Source: Lamellibrachia satsuma
Lineage: Eukaryota > Annelida > Polychaeta > Sabellida > Siboglinidae
Assembly (NCBI GenBank): GCA_033239005.1
Contig: BSQZ01000006.1
Location: 3,533,501 to 3,597,500 of the forward strand
Direction: 5' to 3'
DNA: 64,000 nucleotides
This document shows, in pieces, positions 23,789 to 35,866 of the stretch. Numbering within the stretch: position 1 is the first letter of the stretch; the number at the start of each line of letters is the position of its first letter. A model generated the notes under the pieces. The model worked only from the letters and a program-made list of their open reading frames with translations, was not told where the DNA came from and made no database searches. The position numbers were made by a program, and so were the translations under genes.

Positions 23789-23848
23789 ACATTTTCACCA
23801 ACTAAGTATATGGCCCAAATGGGCCATATACTTAGTTGGTGAAAATGT
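23789..23848. repeat. Perfect 60-bp palindrome (29-bp arms, 2-bp centre)
   Basis: Left arm 23789-23817 begins ACATTTTCACCAACTAAG. The right arm 23820-23848 is its exact reverse complement. The centre is AA at 23818-23819. Pairing stops exactly at both ends (G opposite G). No element ends are recognised around it. Confidence 0.97.
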
Positions 23849-24225
23849 GAAAATTTTATAGGGGAGAGTTGCCGGGATTGGGACCTCTAACGATAAACTT
23901 GAAAATAGACGCGAAAACAAATGGAATTGATGTAAACAATATAATAACATAGAGTTTATATTTTATTTTCAACAACAAGCTATTAATCACAAGAAAATAA
24001 TTTATGAATTTAAAAAAAAATTACAAAAACGGTCCAATCGTGGCCACAGTTTCCTCGATTGGACCACCCAATGTCTTCGATTGGACCAAAAGTAAAATAG
24101 TTATAGATACCAGTGTTCATAATCGTTGTAGGTCCATGTACCCTACACAATGTCCCATGTCTTCTTCGACTGGACAAACAAACAAATTATATACACCAAA
24201 CTTTGAATTAATACGTGAGTAAAAT
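23849..24225. other. No gene; short GATTGGACCA repeats
   Basis: CGATTGGACCA occurs twice at about 24057-24090, with related GGTCCAATCG at 24031 and CGACTGGACAAA at 24167. Otherwise unremarkable and AT-rich. Confidence 0.5.
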
Positions 24226-25045
24226 ATAGTGTTGGGCCCATTACTTTTCCTGTGCCTCATCAATGATCTGCCGGACACCGTGAAGTCCACAGTACGACTC
24301 TTCGCAGATGACTGCCTGCTCTATCGGGAGGTCCGCTCCTTTCAAGATCACCTCACCCTGCAGTCCGACCTCAAGAACCTCTAGGAAATGGCAGCCCGAT
24401 GGGGGATGCGCTTCAACACGCAGAAGTGCTACGTCCTCTCCACCAAACCCAGATCACACTTCTACTATAGACTTGGGGGCACCATTCTCAAACATGTAGA
24501 GCAAAACTCTTACATCCGCATCCAGATCTCTGCCGACCTGAAGTGGTCAACACACATCACCGGCCTGGGCAAGAAAGCTGCATCAACGCTGGGCTTCCTA
24601 CGCCGGAATCTCTGGAACTGCATTCAGGCTGCACGCTTCATCACTAGCGACTACAGATCTCGAGAGCTTGGATGTATTGGCAGGATGCTTGACTTTCTCG
24701 ACCTCTCACCCTTGGAAGAACGACGCAGGCAATTTAGGCTGACAATGCTGTACAAGAAAGCAAAAGGACTGGTCTTAGCCCTACCTGTGGACGCCTTCCT
24801 CGCAGCAGCCAACAGAAACAGACGGATCCCACCCACCACCTACGAGGGGTACGAAACTCACAACATTCTACAAAGACAAGCAAACAACAACAGCCGCTGC
24901 TTCAAAGTACCCCCTTCCAAGACTGACCAATATAGAGGCTCATTCTTTGTAAAGACGATCATCGAATAGAACACCCTCACATATGACATCATCAACTCAA
25001 TGCCTTTTCGTCTGCAGTTGGGAGGCAAAGGGTTACATTAAACGG
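24226..25045 (+). mobile_element. Jockey-group LINE fragment: RT catalytic box to C-terminus
   Basis: Begins abruptly with GPLLFLCLINDLPD (24234 on) and the catalytic block RLFADDCLLY (about 24295-24324). After a TAG at about 24380 it continues MAARWGMRFNTQKCYVLSTK, STHITGLGKKAASTLGFLRR, NLWNC, then jumps into AARFITSDYRSRELGCIG. The usual segment with LALVRP and the QRRAARF run between these two blocks is therefore deleted. It ends with LDLSPLEERRRQFRLTMLYK and a short 3' part. Codon use is GC-richer than the surroundings. Two lesions make it inactive. Confidence 0.85.
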
Positions 25046-25143
25046 CTAGCAACTTCTCCATGCTTTTATTCTTTTAACTATGTTTTATAAAGTATTTTAT
25101 TTTATATTCATCCAAATGCGCTGCGCACACCCCAAACGTTACA

Positions 25144-25880
25144 TTAATAGCCGTGATCGGCTTCTGTGATGCACCCACATACAACAATTGCAGTGGGATA
25201 TTCAGAGACATCCACTTTGCCTTTCATTCCCTCTAGGATTATTCTGTTTAGAATCTTCCCAGGCACTGACAACGACGTGATTCCTCTGTAGTTATCACAG
25301 CGGCTCAGGTCTCCTTTCTTGGGAATCTTGATAAGGTAACCTTCCTTCCATTCTGCTGGAATTTCTTTTTTTTCCCAGATCTCAAAAAGACTGTACAGCA
25401 TTTCTACTGAAGTATTTACATCTGCCTTTAGTGCTTCTGCAGGGATACCATCAGGGCCTGCTACTTTCCCATTTTTCATATGTGCGATTGCCTTTTTTAT
25501 CTCTTCTGTAGTGGGTTTATTACAGTCTGTCGGGAGATATGGCTCAGCTGGTCGGATGTCTGGTTGATTCTGCGGTGCTGGTCTGTTGAGCAGCTCTTCA
25601 AAATGCTCTGCCCATCTGTTAAGCTGTTTGTCTGCCCCCATCAGGACGCTAACATTTTTGTCTCTGATTGGCCGCTGTGATTTCTTAAACTTTCCCGCTA
25701 ACTTCCTTGTTGTATCGTAAAGTTGCTTCATGTTCCTGCTAGCTGCTGCCTTTTCTGCCTCTTGTGCAAGTCCCTCCACGAAGTTCCTTTTGTTTCGCAG
25801 AGTAATTGCCAATTTTGACATTTGCGGCAAACAGAAACAATGAGCACACACTAAACCGGGGCATCTTATCAACCTCGGCC
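25144..25880 (-). mobile_element. I/Nimbus-like LINE fragment: pre-RT linker and RT N-terminus, minus strand
   Basis: One continuous minus-strand frame (within 25144-25941) reads LYDTTRKLAGKFKKSQRPI, then LNRWAEHFEELLNRPAP, MKNGKVAGPDGIPAEALKA, WKEGYLIKIPKKGDLSRCDN, YRGITSLSVPGKILNRIIL. This is RT from the linker through motif 2. It ends right after EGMKGKVDV, before the catalytic Asp motifs. The frame is intact, suggesting a comparatively recent truncated copy. It faces the Jockey-group fragment 24226-25045. Clade assignment is tentative. Confidence 0.85.
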
Positions 25881-26879
<999 letters not shown>

Positions 26880-27297
26880 CATTCTGGATCACAAATTCCG
26901 CTTGATGGCGCCACAAACATCGTGGGAAAGTTGTCGCAAAAGGCAACATCGAAGCGCCAGGCAGCCAATATCGACGTTTCATATTGCTCGCTGCAAGTTG
27001 GCATGGCCGAAGTGCTCGGCGCCAACTCGTGCGCCAACCCCGACCAGGGTTCGACCCTGTCGTCGCCCGACAGCTACACCATCGAGGTGCAGACCGCGAG
27101 CAGGGACGCGCAGACGACACGTTGCTGCATGGGCACGCAGACAACAGCCGTGCTGCTGAATGGCGCCCACCGGCCGCTCACGATGGAAGCCGAGCGCGGG
27201 GCAAGTTGTTCACGTGGGCAGACACTCACAGGACGCGAGGTGGGTACACGGGCACTGTCGGGGAGGAACTGTTCATGGGCCCCTACGCTACAGTAAC
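26880..27297 (+). other. GC-rich, CpG-containing island with an open frame of unknown meaning
   Basis: The stretch is clearly richer in G, C and CpG than its neighbours and is open in several frames. The longest plus frame (26796-27296, 166 aa) contains DSYTIEVQTASRDAQTTRC. I do not recognise it; a PLAT-like beginning was considered but not supported. It could be an exon of an unidentified gene, a promoter CpG cluster, or remains of a GC-rich element. A GACGCGAGGTGGGTAC at about 27232 could be a weak splice donor. No function is assigned. Confidence 0.3.
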
Positions 27298-29453
27298 GGT
27301 AATAACGCTCAGCTGTGATTGTCTACCAGTAGATAATAACCATGACAACTGCATTGGCGCCGAAATACGTCACAACTCGTTTATTCATGAGCCTGGCCCG
27401 AGAGGTATCATTTGTATTGCCATATCTTTCCCATGGCGGAATACCACATCTTGTTGTTAATTAATATTAACGAGAACAGGTTTAGCAACTCTACGTGGCC
27501 GCTTTCATGGTTAGGTCACAAAATAAATGATCGCCAACATTGTCATCGAAATCGTGACATGATCGATGTCGATGATTGTAAAACTGATAATAAGCATGTC
27601 AGAGATTTTTTCTTTCTTTTTTACCCCACATGTGTAGTATTGTAACGGCCACTCTTTCAGAAGTTCAGAAATGCAAACATTTTGACTCTAACTTAATTAT
27701 ATGGGAAGGTATTAATATTTAAAGGTTGCCACCATCAAGAAAAGTATCTGCAAATTTTACGCCAATTTACAAATGCATACATTTAAGAATGGATTTTTTT
27801 ATTTATTAGACATCCGCCAAGTGTATTATCACTGTAAAGACCACTCTGTGAAGTTCAGAAATGTAAAAACAATTACTCTAGCACAATTATGTGGGGATAA
27901 TTTCATATTTTAAGACTGTCACTATAAAAATTCCAAAATGCATAACTGAATAGATAATTTATTTTGTATACATGTCCTTGTTTTTATATTTAACTGCAAC
28001 TAGCATCTTCCAGGTATTTGTCTAAGAGCACTTTATTAAGTACTGTTTTTTTTTCTGGCATTGCTGCAGTCGAAACTTAAATGCTCTTCCCGTTGGGCTT
28101 GCTACTCCATTCCAGCACTGCTGACTTTCAAGCCAGGCCACTGTTTCTAATTCACCTTCTAACCTGAGTTTTTCTAAAACCATTCCATTGGTGATATCCA
28201 ATGGTGATATTTGTGACACTGACACATAAATGATCAACTTGAACATTGAACATATATCTACTGTATAAGTGATATATATATATGAAATGTCTACACGAAA
28301 TGTCTTCACAAATTTGAAATGTCTGTACAAACATATTTTGTTTGTGGTACACATGTGAGGTATGATAACCCAAGTGTGTAGTTGTATGTTGGCTGTGGTG
28401 TATGTGTGGTGAAACTATCTACAAAGCAAAACACATAACATAACGTGATTGTAAGTCTAAGTATAAATTGTTGTGTACTTAACTGTCATCGTTACTTGAG
28501 CCTTTTCCTGAAGTAGGACCTGCTGTATTTCTTTTTATAAAATACTGTCAATGAAATATGAATAAAATTATTGCCGACCACATGTTGCAAATGGCAGTCT
28601 TTGTAAAGTGTATTCCACACTAAAAGACAAGGAATGCATAACAAAAGGTATTTTAGAAATCACTTCCTGGTGAGCGATAATGCAGGGGAAATAGGCCCGT
28701 GAGTGCTAAGTCATTTTATAATTGCTGGCGCTAAAATGCGCTAGCAGACACATGCATGCAGTCATTACAATATAGCAGAACAATGTTCATTTAATATGTT
28801 GTCATATTTCCAATTACCAAATGTATTTTTCCATGATCTAAAATTAGTCAAATATCACCAAAGTTTGTCACTATCAAATGTTATGTCATAGAGATAGAAT
28901 TAAATAAAAACATATTGGAAAACTTGCTAGAATTTCATCTATCTCGTTAAAAATATGCGCACTTTTACAGGCTTAATGAGGTCAACATGTGATGTACCTC
29001 ATTAACATAAACATGGCAGTGGCAGCATGCATTTACAGAAACAAATTCTTCTCTTTTTCAAAGTGACTGTATGCAAAAACTACTCAAGTAATTCTTTAAA
29101 AGATGACAGTGGATGAAAGACTAGTTCATTAGCGTTTAAATAATATATACACATTCGCAATTGCTATCGTTTTTTAATGGTAAAAATGACATTAAATGTG
29201 ACCTATTTAACATTAGTGCAGATACCAAACGGCAACAGGCAGATTTGTTTGACGTGCCTACTGATAAGTGACAGCGGTGATCAGTTATTGAGCATTGGTG
29301 TTTAACTGTCTTTAGCTAACATGTTACGGTTGGACATATAATTAAGGATTGCAGAAAAAAATTTTATATACCCCAAAGTTCAAAATTCAACATGACAGCT
29401 AAACAACTGATATGTCACCTAGTGAGCATGACCAGTTGTTTATGTCCCCATCA
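27298..29453. other. No gene; diverged tandem duplication at 27640-27940
   Basis: Two related blocks, about 27640-27720 and 27815-27905, share GTATT(G/A), GCCACTCT, AAGTTCAGAAATG, ACTCTA and AATTATATGGG-like sequence. They look like an old duplication of about 180 bp. The rest is AT-rich with no recognisable coding sequence. Confidence 0.45.
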
Positions 29454-29461
29454 ACTACTGG

Positions 29462-30266
29462 CAGGGTTGTTTGATTTAAATCATTGATTTAAATCATGAT
29501 TTAAATTGCTCCCAAAAATTGATTTATGATTTTTTTACTTCCGGTTTTTTTAACTGCTGATTTATATGAATTTAACACAAATAATTGTTTATAAGCATCA
29601 AGATCAACAAAGTTTTGTATGTTTTTAATACAAAACACAAAGTGCTCACACTTGTGTAGCTGTATTGTCACCAGATAGCCTGATAGTCAAATATTTTATG
29701 ACATTGTGTATGTTTGAGCTATTCCCATTCTGAATGCAGTGAAGCCACACAAACTTGTCTTCCAGAGGAAGTATCTTTTCAGCACAGAAGCCCTGAGTTA
29801 AAGTCCACTTATAGCTTGTGCTAGTTGTTACCAATTCAGTATGTTGACTTATTTGTTTAATACTGTACCAGTTTGTATTCTGGTTAGAGGCCCTTAGAGT
29901 ACACAGAGCCCTGGACAGGTGCTAATCCACCCTACATGCAAAACAATAATTAGCACTGCTACAGCCACAGACACACAGCATGCTTTCCTTTCCAAGACAG
30001 ATTATGCAACTACAGGGGGTGAGGCCTTGTGGACATTGTCTAATGTCTTTATATAAGCAAACATCATGTACCCTCTGTTAAGACAAGAACCCAAATCGAT
30101 TTGAATATAACATGTTTGAAAGAGTTTACAAATTTAAACATCTATATAAATATCTATATACCAGATTTTAAAAAAATCAAATAAATAAAAAAAATCAAAT
30201 AAATCCGATTTAAATAAAAAAAAATCTGATTTAAAAAAATAAAAATCATGATTTTTTTCAACCCTG
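29462..30266. mobile_element. hAT-like element, sibling 1, with perfect 8-bp target duplication
   Basis: 805 bp. Ends are CAGGGTTG and CAACCCTG, followed inward by AT-rich subterminal repeats of the form GATTTAAATCA and AAATCATGATTTTT. The flanking 8-mers are identical, actactgg at 29454-29461 and 30267-30274. Nearly collinear with sibling 2 (35867-36659). A minus-strand frame of 62 aa (29646-29834) containing GFCAEKILPLEDKFVWLHC is conserved between siblings and may be a remnant of coding sequence. No transposase domain is complete. hAT assignment follows from the ends and the 8-bp duplication. Confidence 0.85.
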
Positions 30267-30274
30267 ACTACTGG

Positions 30275-31203
30275 TGGATACCCCAAACATTTGTGATTTT
30301 ATTTAAATTATTTGCTATTCAAATATGGATGTAGAAATCAAACTACTGTAGCATACATATTTAACTCAGAGGTGTGACAATGTGGCTAAAAATATTGTGA
30401 GTTCTTTGAAAGCACATCACGTGCATTTTTATTATAACCATCAAGCTGCTGTGCTTGACTAATATCCTGAACACTCTTGTTTACTGTGATCTGGTGCTTG
30501 GTAGTCTTAACCATAGAAATACTTCAGAAAAGCCGCCAGACATGGATATTGCTTCCAAAAGGCACGGTGCAAGCCCATTGTATATGCAGCTGTTTTGGAA
30601 CAATCAGACTGAGAGTGAAATGTCAGTGGGTTACACCACAGTAATACAGGTTAATGACAACAGTTGGTGCTGAACGTTGGTTGCTAAAGAGACGTCTTCC
30701 TCCGTTCCTACCCCACAACTCAGCTCAGTCATTTTGTTATCCCGTTTTGTCAGCTTCGGCGATCAATTGTGAGATAATCCAACTTGGCATGTTCAAAGAC
30801 ACACCAGTATTTTCAAAAACATTTTCACAAATCCAGTCCTAGTTGATATAAATGTTAATGAAATATGCACTTATTTACGATACAATGATTATGCAATACC
30901 GGTAGTCTTTTTAATTAATGTTCTGAAGTCAACAAACCTGAACCATGCATTATTTCATACATAAATGAGATATATCTGAGAAAATGCAATAAGATGTTTT
31001 AGTGAGGTACTAAATTTTTAGTCATTATGTACAGTTGAATGAAATCGCTTAAATTATTTGGACAGTTTGCTGGTGTCATGCTATGCATTTATCTTTCACA
31101 TAAGTGAAATTTAAGTTGATCTGGTGATGTAATTTAAAATTTTTCAAATCTTGGTAATTTGACTAACAAGAACTAGCATGCTTGGATTACTTCCACAATC
31201 TGA
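30275..31203. other. No gene recognised
   Basis: The 72-aa and 62-aa plus-strand frames at 30455-30842 have no known resemblance. AT-rich. Confidence 0.4.
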
Positions 31204-31211
31204 CATGGGTT

Positions 31212-31677
31212 CAGTGGCATATCTAGGATCTCGCAAGGAAGGGGGCAAGCTTAGTGGGGCACAGTAGCGTAACGGTTAGAACGTCGGGCTCTCAATCTAA
31301 AGAACCCAGGTTCAAATCCATGTGTTGCCGCTTCGAAGCTTTGGCAATTTCGTCCATCCCGCGTTGCAGTTCACTTAGCTGTATAAATGAGTACCTGGCT
31401 ACAGACCTAGATGGATATCGGAATGAATAGTTTTTGCGAAGTAATTGCAGCATGGCTGAATACTTCCCAAAGAAGTCGAGATGGCGTTAGAATGAACAAG
31501 TCTGCCAGGGGGTGAAGTGTAAAGTGCTTTGAACAGTCCCAATGACTGCTGCGCTATATAAGAACGTACCTTTTTAGTCAGCCATTATGTTTCCATGCTA
31601 TCATGCAAACAAACAAAAAACTAAACAGTTGACCCAAAGAAGGAGCCATTGCTCAGTCCCCCCTAAATATGCCCCTG
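31212..31677. mobile_element. Small TIR element (hAT-like) hosting a SINE
   Basis: Left end CAGTGGCATATCTAGG and right end, reverse-complemented, CAGGGGCATATTTAGG are inverted repeats of about 16 bp. Flanking 8-mers catgggtt (31204-31211) and caggggat (31678-31685) agree at 6 of 8. Most of the interior is the SINE at 31254-31576. The left end resembles the sequence at 5323. Confidence 0.55.
31254..31576 (+). mobile_element. tRNA-derived SINE with L2-like tail, most complete copy
   Basis: Head: A box TAGCGTAACGG at 31265-31275 and B box GGTTCAAATCC at 31309-31319, spacing as in tRNA genes, which would drive RNA polymerase III. Body: GTATAAATGAGTACCTGGCT, TACTTCCCAAAGAAGTCGAG. Tail: GTGAAGTGTAAAGTGCTTTG, GCGCTATATAAGAACGTACC, ending in a short T run. 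Related copies are at 15616, 43113 and 57243. It is not a functional tRNA gene: the sequence does not fold into full acceptor arms. Confidence 0.85.
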
Positions 31678-31860
31678 CAGGGGATTTGCCTGTGTTATTT
31701 GTCACAGATGATTTAACCTAAGAAGCAATTCATGTCATTCTTATCTTAGATAACAACACACAGAAACCAGAAGCTACGGAAATAGGTCCTAATATACTTC
31801 TCCCAGGTCGGATATTTCTACTTCCCTGGAATGGGTGATTGAGCAGAGGGAGCCCCACCC

Positions 31861-31920
31861 GTCACTCCCCGTCACTCCCTGTCACTCCCTGTCACTCCCC
31901 GTCACTCCCTGTCACTCCCT
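31861..31920. repeat. 10-bp tandem repeat, six units
   Basis: Six copies of GTCACTCCC(C/T); the last base varies C,T,T,C,T,T, which is a period of three units (30 bp). Confidence 0.95.
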
Positions 31921-32502
31921 GGCCTCATCTTCAGTTGACGTATGCACTGAACGTTTAAGAATTAATTATTTGACTATTAGTTTCTGGTTTGTTCTGTTAA
32001 ATAATTGAGTGGGCAAGCCTTGAGTGACATGTTTGTCGGGCGTGCATTATTGATGTCGGACGCCTGCTATGTATAGACAGTGCATGGATGCTGATGCGTG
32101 ATGTTTGACTGTTCGCAGAAAACGCGCTGAATGTTATCCTTGCCAGTGCCGTGAGAGAGGGAAGTGAGAACTAATCTAGGCACAAACGTAGTTATTTATT
32201 GGTGTAGTAAATTTAATTGTATGTTTAACCAATTACAACATCAGTATACACTATATATTTGATGTGAGTGTGCATGTGAGTGTGTTTGTGTGTGAATGTG
32301 TGTGTATGTTCATATGTGTGTGTGCATATGTGCGTGTGCATGCGTGCATGTGTTCGTGTACAATATTGAAGTATGCCCTTATGTGTGATTGGGTGCATGC
32401 GTGTATGTTTGTGCTAACGCCACAACACTACGAATTCCTTGTACTTGCTACTTGGTAATAAAACGTATCTTTTTTTTCTTACAATGACCGACAAGAAGAG
32501 GA
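31921..32502. other. No gene; TG-rich stretch
   Basis: 32262-32360 is rich in TGTG and CATG. It yields a low-complexity 64-aa frame that I do not consider a gene. Confidence 0.5.
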
Positions 32503-33153
32503 ATGAAACTGCTATTTAAAAATGGCAGCTATGCCCTTTTACAGATGGGAGAAAATTACCAATACCGATACCAAGTTGATGATTTAACCTCTATTAAGGT
32601 AGCTGGGATGGCTACCGTGTCAGTTGATTTAACCTCTATTAAGGAAGCTGGGATGGCTACCGTGTCAGTTGATTTAACCTCTATTAAGGTAGCTGGGATG
32701 GCTACCGTGTCAGTTGATTTAACCTCTATTAAGGAAGCTGGGATGGCTACCGTGTCAGTTGATTTAACCTCTATTAAGGTAGCTGGGATGGCTACCGTGT
32801 CAGTTGATTTAACGTCTATTAAGGTAGCTGGGATGGCTACCGTGTCAGTTGATTTAACCTCTATTAAGGTAGCTGGGATGGCTACCGTGTCAGTTGATTT
32901 AACGTCTATTAAGGTAGCTGGGATGGCTACCGTGTCAGTTGATTTAACCTCTATTAAGGTAGCTGGGATGGCTACCGTGTCAGTTGATTTAACCTCTATT
33001 AAGGTAGCTGGGATGGCTACCGTGTCAGTTGATTTAACCTCTATTAAGGTAGCTGGGATGGCTACCGTGTCAGTTGATTTAACCTCTATTAAGGTAGCTG
33101 GGATGGCTACCGTGTCAGTTGATTTATTTCCTCAACATGCTAGGAAATATTGA
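32503..33153 (+). repeat. 45-bp minisatellite, 12 units, open in frame as a 216-aa ORF
   Basis: Array 32581-33120 is exactly 12 x 45 bp. The plus frame from ATG 32503 has 26 non-repeat residues, then 12 copies of DLTSIKVAGMATVSV, then DLFPQHARKY and a stop. Units 2 and 4 carry GAA for GTA (Val to Glu), and units 6 and 8 carry ACG for ACC (silent); all others are identical. Because 45 is a multiple of three, openness is automatic once one unit is open. The near absence of silent differences reflects recent copying and is not evidence of selection on a protein. No signal peptide or known domain. Confidence 0.9.
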
Positions 33154-34249
33154 ACTGAATGTCAACATCAGAAATAATCACATGGCACTAATGTCATAAT
33201 TCGCCATTCCATCTTTTTAAAAACGGTCCTTTTGGAAATCCCTGACGTCTTAGAAATGCTGACGATGTTTCCATAGTAACGACTGCATGTGCGCCGATCT
33301 TCGAACCAGCTTTGTTCGTTCACCGTGAACATGGAACATATCGTCTGGTTACTGGTCTACCTAACTAAATCATGTCCTTAAACCAGCAAATATCAGTGAT
33401 AATGTAGTTTATTGTGCCTTTGAAACTATATCGGAAATGGCATGTAAGTGTGAACTGGTGACCCTGCTGATAACGGGCTAATTAAAACGATCGTATGCAT
33501 GCCACGTGTTTGTTATAAATACAGATTCATGGGCCATTGTGGTGGCAAATTAAGGGGACATGTTAATATTAGCAATGGCCATTATGTTTTGTCAACAATA
33601 TGTAAAACTACATCACTTACTAAGGCTGCAATTTGGCACATGAATGCTTCTTTCAGGTCGGCAACAAGGTTTGAAATTACGATTGGTGAAGGGTTTGTGT
33701 TAAAAATACCCTGCCACTTTAGGCTGTCATTCAACTTTTGTTTAATTAATTTATTCACGGTGGTGTAGCAGACGTAATTAGTTTATGTTAACCAAAATCT
33801 CCAGTGGGTCACTGTCATACTTACTGTATGTCATTTATTTCTTTGGGGATTTTCTCCAAACATTATAATTTCGCGTTTTGTGGCTATTCTTTTCACATTT
33901 ACAAAAATGTTTTTAAAATCTTGTAACATAACCAAATAAATGAAAAACTCCAAATATAATTATTCTGGAATATTATGTAGTATTTCAACTACATTCTGTG
34001 AAGATTGATGGTTAATTTATCTTAAAAACTACTAAATTTAAGACAAGCATACAAGCTACCTTAAATATTAGGCTTGTGCATTAGCATGTTGTAGTACAGC
34101 AGGGAGTGTTGGACTACGTCAGGGCATAATATAAGTTTCATCTAAGCATTATGTCATGTCATAGACAGCGCATTCACCATCGCCACCAGGGTGTTCTGAC
34201 TACAACAGTACCTTTGACAGACTGGCTTTTTGAAAGGCTGATTTTTCGG
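33154..34249. other. No gene recognised
   Basis: The 89-aa frame at 33499-33768 shows no motif. AT-rich, no repeats noted. Confidence 0.4.
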
Positions 34250-34470
34250 TTGCTGTGTTAACCAATGGGATTGCTCACTGGAATTTATGAGGCCGACATA
34301 CGGGAACTTAACTGTAATTGGTAGTGGACCTGTTGTTGCTGGTCAGAATGGTAATGATTTCCTAAAAATTGGTTTTGAAGTTTGGCAGGTGCATCTCAGC
34401 CATCTGGTTCCCAGAAACATGTTGACAAAGACAACAAGTGGGACAAAAGACAAGTGGTATACATTCGTAC
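34250..34470. repeat. Dispersed repeat, second of a pair (partner 18755-18960)
   Basis: Homologous to 18755-18960, with CCGACATACGGGAACTTAAC, TAGTGGACCTGTTG and ATCTGGTTCCCAGAAACATG. It forms part of a 102-aa frame that I regard as accidental. Confidence 0.55.
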
Positions 34471-34547
34471 ATGGCGGAGGATATATGCCAAGTGTACTAG
34501 TAACACTACTATTGGCTAGAGGAGATGAACACATTGGTCAGCACGAA

Positions 34548-34830
34548 AAACATCTTACTGTGGTGAGAAGACGCAGTGTTTTGGTCATGTCATGAGATCG
34601 AGAAACGTCTCCGAAACAATTCTGCAAGCACAGTGAGTGGAGGACACAGAGGAGGCAGACCGAAGAAGAGTGAGGTCAGCAAGGTCAAGGAGTGGACGGG
34701 GTTGAGCTTGGCAGAGAGCCTGGATGTGACAAGGGCCCGAGTGGGTGGAGAAACATTGTACAGAAAGCATCTGAGGCTGAAGTGGTGTCCCAGCGACAGC
34801 CTCTGTCAAAGGACATAGTTGAAGGTGGAG
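34548..34830 (+). mobile_element. LINE C-terminal fragment (I/Nimbus-like end)
   Basis: Reading GHVMRSRNVSETIL (34570-34615), then in another frame GGHRGGRPKKSEVSKVKEWT, GLSLAESLDVTRAR, then in a third frame NIVQKASEAEVVSQRQPLS. These are the characteristic closing residues of a LINE polyprotein (GHV, GRPKKR, KEWTGL). Frame changes and stops show it is dead. The rest of the element is absent. Confidence 0.65.
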
Positions 34831-35858
34831 AAGGCAGCACTGCACTGTCTTGGACATGTGCCCAGGATGCAGGATGGATGTGTAGCTGAAGATAGTGGAG
34901 AAATAGTCAACACCAAGAAATATGCATTACACAATGCTCCACTTCAAGAATGGTTGTAGTAGAGATCTGCAAGTTTCTACGTCAATGCCTACACAAGACC
35001 AGTAGGCACAACGTGAAATGGCTCTCTCATCTCCAAGTCCAGCGAGAGCGAAGGAAGCAGAGTATCCACTCCAACCCACCACCACACCACATCAACGATC
35101 AGTCTCCACAAACTACAGAAGAAAATATAAACCCAAAAATAGATCTTGCACACATGGATGTTTGACAGTACAATTTGTTTTATCAAATTTTAATGAATAC
35201 TTCAAAAAATGTAATAAAAAGCTAGGCAAATATCTAGTTGATTTCTGGTGAGATTTGTTTCAAGTGTAGTATTATGTTCTGTTGTATCGGTGTACTCAGG
35301 GACAACATTCTTGTAGTGCATAACACTAGCTGTGCATTTCCCGGAGGTTCATTTCCTGGCAGTGCATTTCCCTACAGTGTGTAGCATTGAATAGTTCTGG
35401 TATGGCTTCCTAAGTAAAGTACACTAAGCACAAGCTGAAGCACTGCTCCCCCCAAGGAATAAGCTCTGTGACTTGAGTAGAAAGGGAATGAGTGTCAGTT
35501 GACATGAGCACTATGTGGTTTTTAGTACACATTATTGGCTTATAGAAATGGATGCCAGCTGTCACATGACCTGAAGAAATTTGGAGATAAGAATAACTGC
35601 ATTCATCCTGAAGGGCTGGAACGTTGCTTGCATCAGCATATAAGGTCAATTGTAAAGCGGAACAAATTGATTTTTATTGACAGAAGAATTTATGTAGAAC
35701 ACTGGTCAATTGAGCTTGAATTGTAACTCAATTTACCATTTGGATTTTAATTTTTAAATGCCAATTTGTGTGATCATTTTCAAGATAATTATTCAACAGT
35801 CAGTTCATCAAGACAAAGAATAGCAGTATGGCAATATGAACACCTTATCATGATTTGT
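34831..35858. other. No gene recognised
   Basis: Frames of 63-79 aa on both strands, none recognisable. CATTTCC repeats occur near 35335-35375 (GTGCATTTCC-type). Confidence 0.4.
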
Positions 35859-35866
35859 ATAACCAG

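Noticed and set aside
23789..23848. microRNA hairpin
   Set aside because: A 2-nt loop and perfect 29-bp stem are unlike a normal miRNA precursor.
31254..31330. tRNA gene
   Set aside because: A and B boxes are present but arms do not pair as a tRNA and the L2-like SINE tail follows; the same holds at 43113.
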